A DNA stretch of 64,000 bases from JAPOXR01 sp965199765. GTDB lineage: Bacteria > Pseudomonadota > Alphaproteobacteria > Rhodobacterales > Rhodobacteraceae. The translations under genes and the position numbers were made by a program. Location of the stretch: NCBI GenBank assembly GCA_965199765.1, contig CBDATC010000002.1:248001-312000 (forward strand), given 5' to 3'. The notes beneath the pieces were generated by a model that worked only from the letters and a program-made list of their open reading frames with translations, did no database searches and was not told the origin of the DNA. Shown here piece by piece: positions 17,292 to 26,188 of this stretch; position 1 is the first letter of the stretch; every line of letters begins with the position of its first letter.

Positions 17292-17970
17292 TTCAATGCT
17301 TGGTTTAGGATCAGTATGGATCACTATGAAGCTCGCATGCGCATCGACCGCCATTTTGCTGCTTTTGTCAACGCCTTTGGCTTGGTGGCTCGCTACAACA
17401 CGTTCCCGCGCCAAGCCGTTTTTTGAGGCTGTGACAGCGCTTCCATTGGTGCTGCCGCCGACGGTGTTCGGGTTCTACCTACTGATTCTTTTCAATCCAA
17501 ATGCGCCTGTGGGACGATTTTGGCTGACCGTCACTGGAGACACATTGGCGTTTTCCTTCGCGGGAATACTTGTAGCCACGGTGTTGCATTCACTGCCATT
17601 CGTTGTCCAACCGCTGCAAAACTCTTTTGAAGGAGTTGGCAGAAAATCTTTGGAGGCCGCATCGGTGCTCGGAGCACGTCCGATGGATGCGTTCTTCTCG
17701 GTTGCCGTGCCCCTGGCGAAGCGCGGATATTTGACCGCGGCTGTTCTTGGATTTGCGCACTCGGTGGGTGAATTCGGTGTGATTTTGATGGTCGGAGGCA
17801 ATATACCCGACCAAACCCGCGTAATCTCAATTGATATCTATACGAGCGTCGAAACTCTGAATTATGAACGCGCGCACATGCTTTCTCTTGGTACGCTGGC
17901 CTTTGCTTTAACGGCCCTGTTCCTGCTCTATGCAATCAATCGAAAGGGGCACCGTGAAGGGCAAGGTTGA
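17272..17970 (+). CDS. modB: Molybdate ABC transporter permease
   Basis: The 232-residue inner-membrane channel of the molybdate importer, with about five to six transmembrane helices. It contains the family signature PLVLPPTVFGFYLL and the coupling-helix (EAA) motif, seen as EAASVLGARPMDAFFSVAVP with the G in the conserved position. It starts 20 bp before the modA stop and ends after the modC start, so the three genes overlap and are surely one transcript. Confidence 0.95.
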   Translation: MDMGCLSSMLGLGSVWITMKLACASTAILLLLSTPLAWWLATTRSRAKPFFEAVTALPLVLPPTVFGFYLLILFNPNAPVGRFWLTVTGDTLAFSFAGILVATVLHSLPFVVQPLQNSFEGVGRKSLEAASVLGARPMDAFFSVAVPLAKRGYLTAAVLGFAHSVGEFGVILMVGGNIPDQTRVISIDIYTSVETLNYERAHMLSLGTLAFALTALFLLYAINRKGHREGQG

Positions 17971-19015
17971 CGGGTTGGCGCTGTCCGTAGAGATCGGTTT
18001 CGCCGAATTCTCTCTCTCAATATCCGAAGAGTTTGCGATCGGGCAAACCACGTCGCTCTTTGGACCGAGCGGCGCCGGTAAGAGCACTCTTCTTCGAATC
18101 ATTGCCGGACTTGAAACGCAAAGCAGAGGAACTGTCCGGTTTGGCGGCGAGATTTGGCAAGACAGCGCCTCCAAAATTCATTTGCCTCCGCATGAGCGAA
18201 ACGCAGTGTTGGTATTTCAGGACAGCCGTCTGTTTGACCATATGAATGTAGTCTCCAACCTTGGGTTCGGTGAGCACCGAAAGCGCGGCCGCCAGGGGCC
18301 GCAAAGAAAAGAGATTGTGGATGCTTTGGATCTCGGATCATTGCAGACCCGTAGTGTCGCTTCGCTTTCCGGTGGTGAAAGGCAGCGAGTCGCTCTTGGC
18401 CGCGCACTGCTCGCAGCTCCCCGTCTGTTGCTGCTTGATGAGCCGTTGAATGCCGTCGATAACGTACAGAAAATATTGATTCTCGGCCGACTGAAGGCTT
18501 TGCTTAAACAACACGATATTCCAACGATCATAGTGTCGCATTCATATGAAGAACTGAGTAGGATCAGCGCTTCGTCGCTTGAGATCAACCAAGGACGAAT
18601 CGTATCGAGACGCCTGCCTGATTTAACCGATGAATTCCAAGTAATACATGCGTGTGTAGCAGCGGTGCACGAAGATCGCACGGCAACGGTTATGGTTGGA
18701 ACTGATCGGATATTGGCGCAGTTCGACACAGATCCAAAGGTGGGAGATAAGGTGTTGCTCGAAATTAATGCAACCAGTTTGGCTTTAGCGCACAGTCAGC
18801 AGCACGGGGTTATTTCTGCAGGTCAATTGAAGGTTTCGCTCATCGATGTCAGCTGTCGTAAACCAGATCATGTATATTGTCTGACACTGCGCTCAGCGGG
18901 TGGGGAGCTTATGCTGCAGTGTGCTCCTTCGCTTCCACCGGATGGGTTGTTGAAAAGAGGAAGGCAGCTATATGCGGTATTGACTCGTCCAGCGCGCATC
19001 ATTTGCAGCACGTGA
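17954..19015 (+). CDS. modC: Molybdate ABC transporter ATP-binding protein
   Basis: ATPase of the molybdate importer. Walker A is GPSGAGKST, the signature is LSGGERQRVALGRAL, and Walker B is LLLLDEPL. A C-terminal region (about 270-350) has the shape of a molybdate-binding TOBE domain. I prefer the GTG at 17954 (KGKVDGLALSVEIG), which has AAGGGG five bases upstream, over the ATG at 17930; both overlap modB. Length of about 353 residues agrees with ModC. Confidence 0.93.
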   Translation: MKGKVDGLALSVEIGFAEFSLSISEEFAIGQTTSLFGPSGAGKSTLLRIIAGLETQSRGTVRFGGEIWQDSASKIHLPPHERNAVLVFQDSRLFDHMNVVSNLGFGEHRKRGRQGPQRKEIVDALDLGSLQTRSVASLSGGERQRVALGRALLAAPRLLLLDEPLNAVDNVQKILILGRLKALLKQHDIPTIIVSHSYEELSRISASSLEINQGRIVSRRLPDLTDEFQVIHACVAAVHEDRTATVMVGTDRILAQFDTDPKVGDKVLLEINATSLALAHSQQHGVISAGQLKVSLIDVSCRKPDHVYCLTLRSAGGELMLQCAPSLPPDGLLKRGRQLYAVLTRPARIICST

Positions 19016-19258
19016 TTATGCATCATAACATTGCTGGAAACTAATGTGCTGGAGCTCCGTGTCTCAAGGCTCGGATTGATAAGTAAGTGAAACGGGTTTC
19101 ATATTGACCGTTTCAAATCACTGCTTTAGTCATAGCACAAGGCGGAAGGACTGTCCGTCGCTGTTCATGCAAATCGAATAAGGCGAACAAATCGTCTGTA
19201 CGGCTTGCGGAGCAGAAAGCCCTGTTCTTTAGGATGGGGAGCAGTCGCTGGAAGGTGT

Positions 19259-19556
19259 GCGGACGTGGCGGAAAGGTAGACGCGGCAGACTTATTGATTG
19301 AGTGCCCTCCGGGAAACCGGCGGTGTAGAACCGTTCAAATTCGGGGAAGGCTCTGGCAGTTTGCCGTGCGGATCCCGAGCCAAGCCCGGACCTTCCGGGA
19401 AGGTGTAGAGACTAGACGGACGGCGCCTAAGGCCATCAGGCTAGGGTGAAGGGATAGTCCAGACCACGAACGCGATCTGCGGCGGCGAAAGCCGAAGTGG
19501 TATGAAAATCTGCTTCTCGAACGGGAGTGCGGGTTCGAGTCCCGCCGTCCGCACCA
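19259..19556 (+). tRNA. tRNA-Leu (UAA), interrupted by a group I intron
   Basis: Two exons make a complete class II leucine tRNA. The acceptor stem GCGGACG (19259-19265) pairs with CGTCCGC (19546-19552), then ACCA is encoded. The anticodon stem is GCAGA (19285-19289) with TCTGC (19509-19513). After removing 212 nt (19293-19504) the loop reads CTTAAAA, anticodon UAA, split between U34 (19292) and A35 (19505). The T arm GGGTTCGAGTCCC and the long variable arm are intact. A scanner that ignores introns would miss this tRNA. Confidence 0.93.
19293..19504 (+). ncRNA. Group I intron (IC3-like) in the tRNA-Leu anticodon loop
   Basis: A 212-nt intron without an open frame. It ends in G (19504), the omega-G of group I introns. 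An internal guide GAGU (19300-19303) can pair with the 5' exon end ACUU, leaving the required U.G wobble at the splice site. The R region GTGTAGAGACTAGACGG (19403-19419) and S region AAGGGATAGTCC (19449-19460) form P7 by pairing GACTA (19410-19414) with TAGTC (19455-19459). A P8 hairpin (GGCCATCAGGCT) and a P9 GGCGAAAGCC tetraloop hairpin follow. Layout and insertion point match the cyanobacterial/plastid tRNA-Leu(UAA) intron. Confidence 0.9.
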
Positions 19557-19607
19557 ACCGGTTTTTATGTGTTCGAAACCCCTCTAACACCTTGAATAGA
19601 ATAGATA

Positions 19608-20005
19608 GTGTCTGCCGGAAGAGTCGATTCCGCCGTTCAAAGCCGTGCTGTCCATAGAATTTTCTGCTGTTTGTGATTGCGACGATTGGTAGTGTCCGGA
19701 ATCGTTCGCAATTTCGATCATGCGTCGGCGGCTCCGTTTTGTCGAAGCTTCATCTCGCTCTGTGGATCCATGTTCATATACTTTCGCGTGCTCCACTGCG
19801 TGCCGGCGACGTGTTTCAACCTGGCCGCAGCCAGGCAGAGACCGGATTGACCATCGGAAAAGGCCCCGACGACTAGGCGGCGCGGGAAAGCGTCCCAGCC
19901 TGATTTGTCTTCCCTGGCTCCCCCGCAGATGCCGCGCGCCTCCCGAAAGCCTTCAGAGGTCACGCCGATGGCAGCCATTAAACACCGGCGGTCATTCAGT
20001 TTTCG
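19608..20005 (-). mobile_element. Internally deleted IS256-family element
   Basis: Minus-strand translation from about 20000 gives CLMAAIGVTSEGFREARGIC then EDKSGWDAFPRRL, the middle of an IS256-type DDE transposase. It jumps directly to VVGAFSDGQSG and RLKHVAGTQWSTRKYMNMDP, the transposase C-terminus, ending at a stop at 19718. Most of the catalytic region between these parts is deleted, in frame. The 19608-19717 part is the non-coding end of the element; 19608-19680 recurs at 51635-51707 and 19714-19796 recurs at 5-87. It directly abuts the end of the mocA-like gene and cannot transpose by itself. Confidence 0.7.
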
Positions 20006-20028
20006 TGATGCAATAACTCGAACTAAAC

Positions 20029-20622
20029 TCAAGTCTGCCTTTGGTTGCTTTGCCAGCGTTGCCAGTCTTCCGGTGTGTCGAGATCAATCAGTGCGCGCTG
20101 TTCAGGTAGATCAATGACTTGAACAAAAGACTGGTGCTCATCCACGATCGAACGTGCTCCTTTATCGCCCGAAAGATTCCAAATTTCTTCAAAATAATCC
20201 CTAGCAAACAACACAGGATTTCCCAACACCCCCGATTGGCTGGCTGCAATGATCGCTAGTGGCTGGAACTCGCAGATCATAGCATTGATATCTTCGGATG
20301 ATACCATCGGCATGTCGGCGAGGAGTATGATCACGCCAGCAGCATCGCGGGCGCAAGCGGCAATTCCACTGCGTATTGACCCCGCAATGCCTTCCGATGA
20401 TGCCGAGGAAAAAATTATGCGGACAGGCAAATCCCGAATGCAGGATGCTCGCTCGTTTTGACCGATTGCAAGCACAACAGCCGTCGACCTCGCGTGCGAC
20501 CGAATCGCACTCAGCACCGTCCGCCGAAGCAGGGAAATACCATCGATAGTTTTGGTAAGCTTGTCTGTGCCCCTCATGCGGTGCGATCTTCCGGCCGCCA
20601 AAACTATTGCGTCAATCAACAC
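20029..20622 (-). CDS. MobA/MocA-like nucleotidyltransferase
   Basis: A 197-residue NTP transferase with the nucleotide-binding start IVLAAGRSHRMRGTDKL (the L-A-A-G-x-S-x-R-M-G-x3-K pattern of MocA/GlmU-type enzymes) and the metal-binding segment LLADMPMVS (D-x-P). MocA-type proteins attach CMP to molybdopterin for xanthine-oxidase-family enzymes; close relatives are found beside aerobic CO dehydrogenases. The nearby modABC supports a molybdenum role, though the gene reads in the opposite direction and follows the dehydrogenase gene at 20659. Its 3' end touches the IS256 remnant, so the extreme C-terminus may be altered. Confidence 0.75.
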   Translation of the reverse strand: MLIDAIVLAAGRSHRMRGTDKLTKTIDGISLLRRTVLSAIRSHARSTAVVLAIGQNERASCIRDLPVRIIFSSASSEGIAGSIRSGIAACARDAAGVIILLADMPMVSSEDINAMICEFQPLAIIAASQSGVLGNPVLFARDYFEEIWNLSGDKGARSIVDEHQSFVQVIDLPEQRALIDLDTPEDWQRWQSNQRQT

Positions 20623-20658
20623 CGACCTTTTTTGCTCCAGTCCGAAAAATGCATACCT

Positions 20659-23076
20659 TTAACCACGCATAATCGCACCATCTGGATCATACAGAGGAGT
20701 TTCCAAGAGTTTGGCAGCGCGCATTTCACCAAGAATTTCAATTTCGGCGTTGAATTCCGTGTCAATGAAGTCGACCGGCACGAAGGCCAATGCAATCGAC
20801 TTATCGACAGTATGCGAGTAGCCTCCTGATGTGCAAAAGCCTTCGACCTTGCCATTGATCCAGAGAGGTTCATAGCCGAAAACGTCGGCATCGTTGGCAT
20901 CCACTTCAAATGCGCAAATTTTTCGACCGGGACCGGAGGAGCGCTCTGACTCCGCGGCCGCTCGACCGATAAAGTCCTCATTTTTTTTCCAGGAAATGAA
21001 ACGGTCAATCCCGGTTTCCGCGGGAGTGTAATCGGGTGAATACTCGCGCAGCCAGGAGCCGAAGAATTTATCCAATCTGAGAGACATCATGGCGCGCATA
21101 CCGAAGGGTGTGAGGCCAAAGTCCTTTCCAGCTTCGTCAAGCGTGTCGAAGATTGCCCTAACCGATGCGGCATCTGCATAGATTTCGTATCCAAGGCCGC
21201 CAGTGAAACTCAGCCTTTGAACCAAGGCGCTGCCGACACCAACCTCCATTTCGCGTGCGTCCATGAACTTTAGCGACTTAGCCGAGCTTTCCGCTCCCGT
21301 CGCGCGTTCCAGCAATTCCAGAGCGCGCGGGCCAGCGATCTGAAAACCGCAAACCCGATCAGATATGTTTTCGATATAAACGCCTTGACTCGGAAGATGA
21401 TCAAGGAACCATCGCATGTGAAAGGCTTGGGATGCATAGGAAGCGGTGAGCCGGAATTCGTTGTTGCTAAGACAGGTTACCGTGAAGTCTCCGAATATCC
21501 GTCCCTTCGGAGATAACATTGGCGTCAAACTCACCCGTCCGGGGGAGGGAATGCGTCCAGCGAATATCTTGTTGAGCCAATCGCGGGAACCGCTTCCGGA
21601 AACGCGGTACTTGCCAAAGTTCTGGATCTCATTGATGCCCACTGCATTGCGGACGGCATGAACTTCTCTTCGAGTTGCATCCCAAGAATTGGAGCGTCGA
21701 AAGGAAGGAATTTCGTAGAGCGGCTCCCCGGCATCGGCAAAATAATTCACAACCTCGGTGCCGAATTGCACCCCGAATACGGCTCGCTTCGACTTCCACA
21801 CATCATACATAGGTGAAACTCGATAGGGTCGTGCGGCGGGCAGCTCTTCGTTCGGGTAAACCACCGAGAATCGCCGACGATAGAATTCTACAACTTTGGG
21901 CAACGTATAGGACGGATTGATCCAAGGGCCAAACCGCGCGACGTCCAACGCAAATGTATCGCGTTCAGGTTCTCCCTCAACCATCCATTGCGCAAGCGTA
22001 AGTCCAACGCCCCCGCCTTGCGAAAATCCTGCCATGACACCGCAGGCAGCCCAGTAGTTCCGCAACCCGGGAACCGGTCCAACCAGTGGATTTCCATCCG
22101 ATGCAAATGTGAACGGACCGTTGATAATGCGCTTAACCCCCGCGCGTTCAAGCACCGGGTAACGGAAATACGCATGGTCGATGGATTTCGATATCCGATC
22201 CAAATCATCAGCCAAAAGTTCATGCCCGAAGTCACTGGGTGTTTCGCCCACCGCCCAAGGTTTGCAATTCTGTTCATAAAATCCGATGCAAAGGCCCTTG
22301 CCTTCCTGGCGCAGATAGTTCTCCCCGGCTGGATCAACCACATGTGGATACTCGCTTTCGGCATCCGCGAATTCCGCTAGTTTTTCTGTAACTATGTATT
22401 GGTGCTCCATGGGGTGAAGCGGCAGGTAAATTCCCGCCATCCTGCCCACTTCGCGGGCCCAGAGTCCGGCAGCATTCACCACATGTTCAGCATGAATCGT
22501 ACCATTCCGAGTTACAACCGACCAACTGCCATCGTTCAATTGATTCGTTTCCAGCACCGGGTTGTGGGTTATGATTTCAGCCCCTGCCAGCGTGGCAGCT
22601 TTGGCGTAAGCATAGGTTGTGCCGGAGGGATCCAGGTGACCGTCAAGTTGATCGAACAACCCACCGATAACTCCTTCTAGATTGGTCAAGGGCGCAATTT
22701 TCGCGATTTCGGATGGTGTAACCAAAAAAGTTTCCAATCCCATGAATCTGTGCTTGGCGCGCTCGGCCTTGAACATGTCCAGCCGTTCTGGGGTTTCCGC
22801 CAAGGTCAGCCCGCCGACATGGTGAAGCCCGCACGACATGCCGGTCAGCTCTTCCAACTCCCGGTAAAGCCGAATGGTATAACCTTGCAGCGCGGCCATG
22901 TTGGTATCACCATTGATGGTGTGAAATCCGCCAGCGGCATGCCAGGTTGATCCAGAGGTTAGTTCAGATCTTTCGACCAACATGATATCACTCCAGCCAT
23001 ACTTGGTTAGGTGATAAAGCACGGAACAGCCGACGACTCCGCCGCCGATGACACAGACTTGAACGTGGTCTTTCAT
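20659..23076 (-). CDS. Dimethylglycine/sarcosine dehydrogenase-like flavoprotein A
   Basis: An 805-residue protein with an N-terminal DAO-type FAD domain (1-370) and a C-terminal aminomethyltransferase (GcvT) half (about 430-800). The dinucleotide motif is VIGGGVVGCSVLYHL. His46 in GSTWHAAGG matches the histidine that binds FAD covalently in dimethylglycine and sarcosine dehydrogenases. The GcvT half has FTGGLGYEIY and the family end SGGYSHTVDKSIALAFV. Such enzymes oxidise an N-methyl group and hand the C1 unit to tetrahydrofolate in the GcvT domain. Gene order places it last in a transporter operon (livG-F-H-M), 46 bp after livM. It is clearly paralogous to the protein at 28479-30890. Exact substrate unknown. 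Confidence 0.85.
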   Translation of the reverse strand: MKDHVQVCVIGGGVVGCSVLYHLTKYGWSDIMLVERSELTSGSTWHAAGGFHTINGDTNMAALQGYTIRLYRELEELTGMSCGLHHVGGLTLAETPERLDMFKAERAKHRFMGLETFLVTPSEIAKIAPLTNLEGVIGGLFDQLDGHLDPSGTTYAYAKAATLAGAEIITHNPVLETNQLNDGSWSVVTRNGTIHAEHVVNAAGLWAREVGRMAGIYLPLHPMEHQYIVTEKLAEFADAESEYPHVVDPAGENYLRQEGKGLCIGFYEQNCKPWAVGETPSDFGHELLADDLDRISKSIDHAYFRYPVLERAGVKRIINGPFTFASDGNPLVGPVPGLRNYWAACGVMAGFSQGGGVGLTLAQWMVEGEPERDTFALDVARFGPWINPSYTLPKVVEFYRRRFSVVYPNEELPAARPYRVSPMYDVWKSKRAVFGVQFGTEVVNYFADAGEPLYEIPSFRRSNSWDATRREVHAVRNAVGINEIQNFGKYRVSGSGSRDWLNKIFAGRIPSPGRVSLTPMLSPKGRIFGDFTVTCLSNNEFRLTASYASQAFHMRWFLDHLPSQGVYIENISDRVCGFQIAGPRALELLERATGAESSAKSLKFMDAREMEVGVGSALVQRLSFTGGLGYEIYADAASVRAIFDTLDEAGKDFGLTPFGMRAMMSLRLDKFFGSWLREYSPDYTPAETGIDRFISWKKNEDFIGRAAAESERSSGPGRKICAFEVDANDADVFGYEPLWINGKVEGFCTSGGYSHTVDKSIALAFVPVDFIDTEFNAEIEILGEMRAAKLLETPLYDPDGAIMRG

Positions 23077-23122
23077 GCTGTCAAACTCCGATTAGTTTTT
23101 TGACCGATCTTAAAAAATTTCG

Positions 23123-24421
23123 CTATCGCTCTGGGATTAAGCCCTTCGGACTGTATCGCATGATCAGCAGCAGAATCACTCCCATGGTGAAGAATCGCAT
23201 ATGCGCCGCCGAGTTAAGCAAGTGAATCCGAACAGGCGATTGTGGGTCAAGCCAAGACGTGCAGAAGTCAACCAGAAAGAGACCGATCGGCTCAACTTGG
23301 ATCCAAAAATACCAAACGAGCAACCCGCCGAGGATCGCCCCCCAATTGTTGCCGGAGCCGCCAACAATGACCATCACCCATATAAGAAACGTGAAGCGAA
23401 GGGGCTGGTAAGTCGCCGGGGTGAGTTGTCCGTCCAGTGTCGTTGTGATGGCGCCGGCAATTCCACAGACCGCCGACCCGAGAATGAATACCTGTAGATG
23501 GCGCCATTTGACATCTTTGCCCATCGCTTCGGCGGAACGCTCATTGTCTCGAATAGCGCGCATCATTCTCCCCCAGGGCGAATTCAGAGCATTTTGGCAA
23601 AGGAGAAAAACCGCGGCCAAAACCGCGGCAATTAGACCTGTGTAGCATAGCTTCACAAAAATCGATGACGCCTCAACATGGCTCACTCCTAGACTTTCGG
23701 CGAAAGTTTGAAACCATGGTGTTTTTTGTAAGTTGACCTCGTAGGGCACAGGACGCGGCAGACCGATGACATTTTTCACTCCGCGTGTGAGCCAATCTTC
23801 GTGTTTCAGGACTGCAATAATGACTTCGGCTGTTCCTAAAGTGGCGATGGCCAGATAATCGGAGCGCAGACCCAGCGCGACCTTTCCAATGAGGTATGCC
23901 GCGCCAGCCGCCAGCAAACCACCGAAGGGCCAAGCCAGCAATACCGGCAAACTTAAGCCGCCTAGGAACCCGGTGCTAGCCGGGTTCACTTGTTCAATCG
24001 CTTGGACCGCCGGATCGAATAACCAGCGGTAAAGCACAAACCCGATCAGCAATTCTGTGATCAGAACGACTACGCGAAGCCTGCCCGGAACCATTCGTTT
24101 CCATAACAAAATAGCTCCAGCAATCGTTGCCGCTCCCGCCATTAGCGCAGCGATCACGCGCACGCCGCCCGCGCTCCATGCTTCGCCGACCGTCGGAGCG
24201 GAAGTGATGACCACCGCTAACCCACCTAGGGCGACAAATCCGGTGATTCCAATGTTGAAAAGACCGGCATAACCCCACTGGATGTTGACGCCGAGTGCCA
24301 TAATTGCGGAAATCAGTCCGAAATTGAGAATAGCCAGCGCAAGATTCCAGCTCTGAAACACGCCAACTGATAGAATGAGAACTGCGCATAACACGAAATA
24401 CAGTTTCTCCCGGCGGGTCAT
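23123..24421 (-). CDS. Branched-chain amino acid-type ABC transporter permease LivM-like
   Basis: Inner-membrane permease of a HAAT-family importer, 432 residues, longer than typical LivM because of an extra hydrophobic stretch around 85-150. The family segments GVNIQWGYAGLFNIGITGF, LGLRSDYLAIATLGTAEVI and RAIRDNERSAEAMGKDVKWRH are present. It overlaps the livH-like gene by 4 bp (ATGA). Adjacent dehydrogenase genes suggest the cargo is a methylated glycine derivative rather than leucine; that is inference. Confidence 0.88.
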   Translation of the reverse strand: MTRREKLYFVLCAVLILSVGVFQSWNLALAILNFGLISAIMALGVNIQWGYAGLFNIGITGFVALGGLAVVITSAPTVGEAWSAGGVRVIAALMAGAATIAGAILLWKRMVPGRLRVVVLITELLIGFVLYRWLFDPAVQAIEQVNPASTGFLGGLSLPVLLAWPFGGLLAAGAAYLIGKVALGLRSDYLAIATLGTAEVIIAVLKHEDWLTRGVKNVIGLPRPVPYEVNLQKTPWFQTFAESLGVSHVEASSIFVKLCYTGLIAAVLAAVFLLCQNALNSPWGRMMRAIRDNERSAEAMGKDVKWRHLQVFILGSAVCGIAGAITTTLDGQLTPATYQPLRFTFLIWVMVIVGGSGNNWGAILGGLLVWYFWIQVEPIGLFLVDFCTSWLDPQSPVRIHLLNSAAHMRFFTMGVILLLIMRYSPKGLIPER

Positions 24422-25422
24422 AGAACACGCCCTCGGATTATTCCCGTCGGTCGGATCAGCAGCACAATGACCAGTATGGCAAAGGAAACGGCAAACTTAT
24501 AGTCAGTCGACAGGAGTTGAACCAATCCGTCAGGCATCCATTCAGTAGGAAGCAGGTGTCCAAGGACGCGTTTAAAGGCGTATGTCAAAACAATTTCTGA
24601 AAAGGAAACAACGTAGCCGCCAATCACCGCTCCAACCGGATTTCCCATGCCGCCGACTACGGCCGCTGCAAATATCGGAAGCAAAATCTGAAAATAAGTG
24701 AATGGCTTGAATGTCTTATCCAAGCCGTACAGCGTGCCGGAAACCGCGGCTAGCACCGCGGTCATAATCCAGCAAACCATGACAACCCGATTTGGATTAA
24801 TTCCGGACAACAGGGCCAGATCTTCGTTATCGGAATAAGCGCGCATAGCCTTTCCTGTGCGCGTGCGGCTCAGAAACCAAAACAGAAAGGCCATGCAAAG
24901 AAACGCAGTTACGATTGTGATTCCCTGTGTTGTTTTGAAAGCAAGACCTTCCTGTAGCCCCGTGAGGGTCTTGAACTCGCGTGCTGAAATGATGAACCGT
25001 TCGCCGTCCGTGAAGCGTTGTTCAGAAGGTCCGATAATCAGACGCACAAGGCCGTTGAGAACCAACATGACGCCGAAAGACAGGGTAACGAACGTCACCG
25101 TCGGGGCATGCGCATTGCGGAAATGGCGATAAATTGAGCGATCAATCACAAGCACAAGCAGCACAGTGCCAAGCGAGGCGGCGGGTAAAGCGATCAGCGC
25201 AGTCGGAAGCGGTCCAAGTCCGATGCCTAATGATTGAAGCAACCATGTTCCCAAGACAGCAAGCATGGCTCCGAAAGCCATCGTATCGCCGTGAGCGAAA
25301 TTTGCGAATCTGAGAATGCCGTAAACCAGTGTCACACCCAAGGCGCCAAGAGCTAAGGTGCTTCCGTAAGATACCGCGGGCACGAACACATAGTTTGCAA
25401 AAACAACAATGGCGTCCAGCAT
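24418..25422 (-). CDS. Branched-chain amino acid-type ABC transporter permease LivH-like
   Basis: A 334-residue permease with about eight hydrophobic segments. Family landmarks are ALGALGVTLVYGILRFANFAHG near the start and RAYSDNEDLALLSGINPNRV in the cytoplasmic coupling loop, then AAVVGGMGNPVGAVIGGYVV. It forms the transport channel with the LivM-like partner, whose start overlaps its stop by 4 bp. Only 15 bp separate it from the livF-like gene upstream. Confidence 0.9.
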   Translation of the reverse strand: MLDAIVVFANYVFVPAVSYGSTLALGALGVTLVYGILRFANFAHGDTMAFGAMLAVLGTWLLQSLGIGLGPLPTALIALPAASLGTVLLVLVIDRSIYRHFRNAHAPTVTFVTLSFGVMLVLNGLVRLIIGPSEQRFTDGERFIISAREFKTLTGLQEGLAFKTTQGITIVTAFLCMAFLFWFLSRTRTGKAMRAYSDNEDLALLSGINPNRVVMVCWIMTAVLAAVSGTLYGLDKTFKPFTYFQILLPIFAAAVVGGMGNPVGAVIGGYVVSFSEIVLTYAFKRVLGHLLPTEWMPDGLVQLLSTDYKFAVSFAILVIVLLIRPTGIIRGRVL

Positions 25423-25437
25423 ACCAAAGACTCTTGT

Positions 25438-26142
25438 TCAGCCGCCGAGGAATGATCGACGGACTTCGTCGTTCGCAAGCAGCGCTTTGCCCGTGTCCGT
25501 GAAACGGCAGCTGCCCTGCACAAGAACAAATCCCACATCAGCGATTTCCAGAGCGTGCTTGGCATTTTGCTCGACCAGCAGCACTGAAATCCCAGTTTGA
25601 ACAATGTCGATAATCCGATCCATCACCTCATCCATGACAACAGGTGACACCCCGGCTGTTGGTTCATCGAGCATCAGAAATTTCGGTCGCGTCATAAGTG
25701 CTCGGCCCAAAGCGACTTGCTGACGCTGTCCACCAGACAATTCTCCAGCCGACTGTCCGCGACGTTCCTCTAAGATTGGAAACAGGTCGAAGACTTGTTG
25801 CATGGAATCTGTGAAATCGTCCTGTCTGAGGAATGCTCCCATTTCAAGATTTTCTTCGACCGTCAGCGTCGCAAAAATATTGTGCGTTTGAGGAACAAAC
25901 GCCATGCCAAGAGCGACGCGTGCCTGGGGTGTCAGCTTTGTGACATCCTGCCCGTCGAATTGAACCGATCCTGATGACAATTCGATCATGCCGAACAAAG
26001 CCTTCATCGCCGTCGACTTGCCAGCCCCGTTTGGACCAACGATGACCGCGATCTCCCCGGGTTCAATGGACATTGAAAGATCGTGAACGATATCGACTCC
26101 GCCATAACCGCCGCTAATCGAAGTCGCTTGCAACAAACTCAT
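25438..26142 (-). CDS. HAAT ABC transporter ATP-binding protein LivF-like
   Basis: A 234-residue ATPase. Walker A is GPNGAGKST, the signature LSGGQRQQVALGRAL, Walker B FLMLDEPTAGVSP, followed by the H-loop region LLVEQNAKHALEIAD. The sequence GMAFVPQTHNIFATLTVEENLEMG is typical of LivF, and the short C-terminus without regulatory domain fits. It works with the LivG-like protein as the ATPase pair of the importer. Confidence 0.92.
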   Translation of the reverse strand: MSLLQATSISGGYGGVDIVHDLSMSIEPGEIAVIVGPNGAGKSTAMKALFGMIELSSGSVQFDGQDVTKLTPQARVALGMAFVPQTHNIFATLTVEENLEMGAFLRQDDFTDSMQQVFDLFPILEERRGQSAGELSGGQRQQVALGRALMTRPKFLMLDEPTAGVSPVVMDEVMDRIIDIVQTGISVLLVEQNAKHALEIADVGFVLVQGSCRFTDTGKALLANDEVRRSFLGG

Positions 26143-26188
26143 GACATCACTCTATCGCCCGTCAGCTCGCCGATGTCGCTCTTGCGAT

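Noticed and set aside
19718..20016. Plus-strand ORF of 98 codons over the IS256 remnant
   Set aside because: It is an antisense shadow of the transposase remnant; the minus strand carries the recognisable residues.
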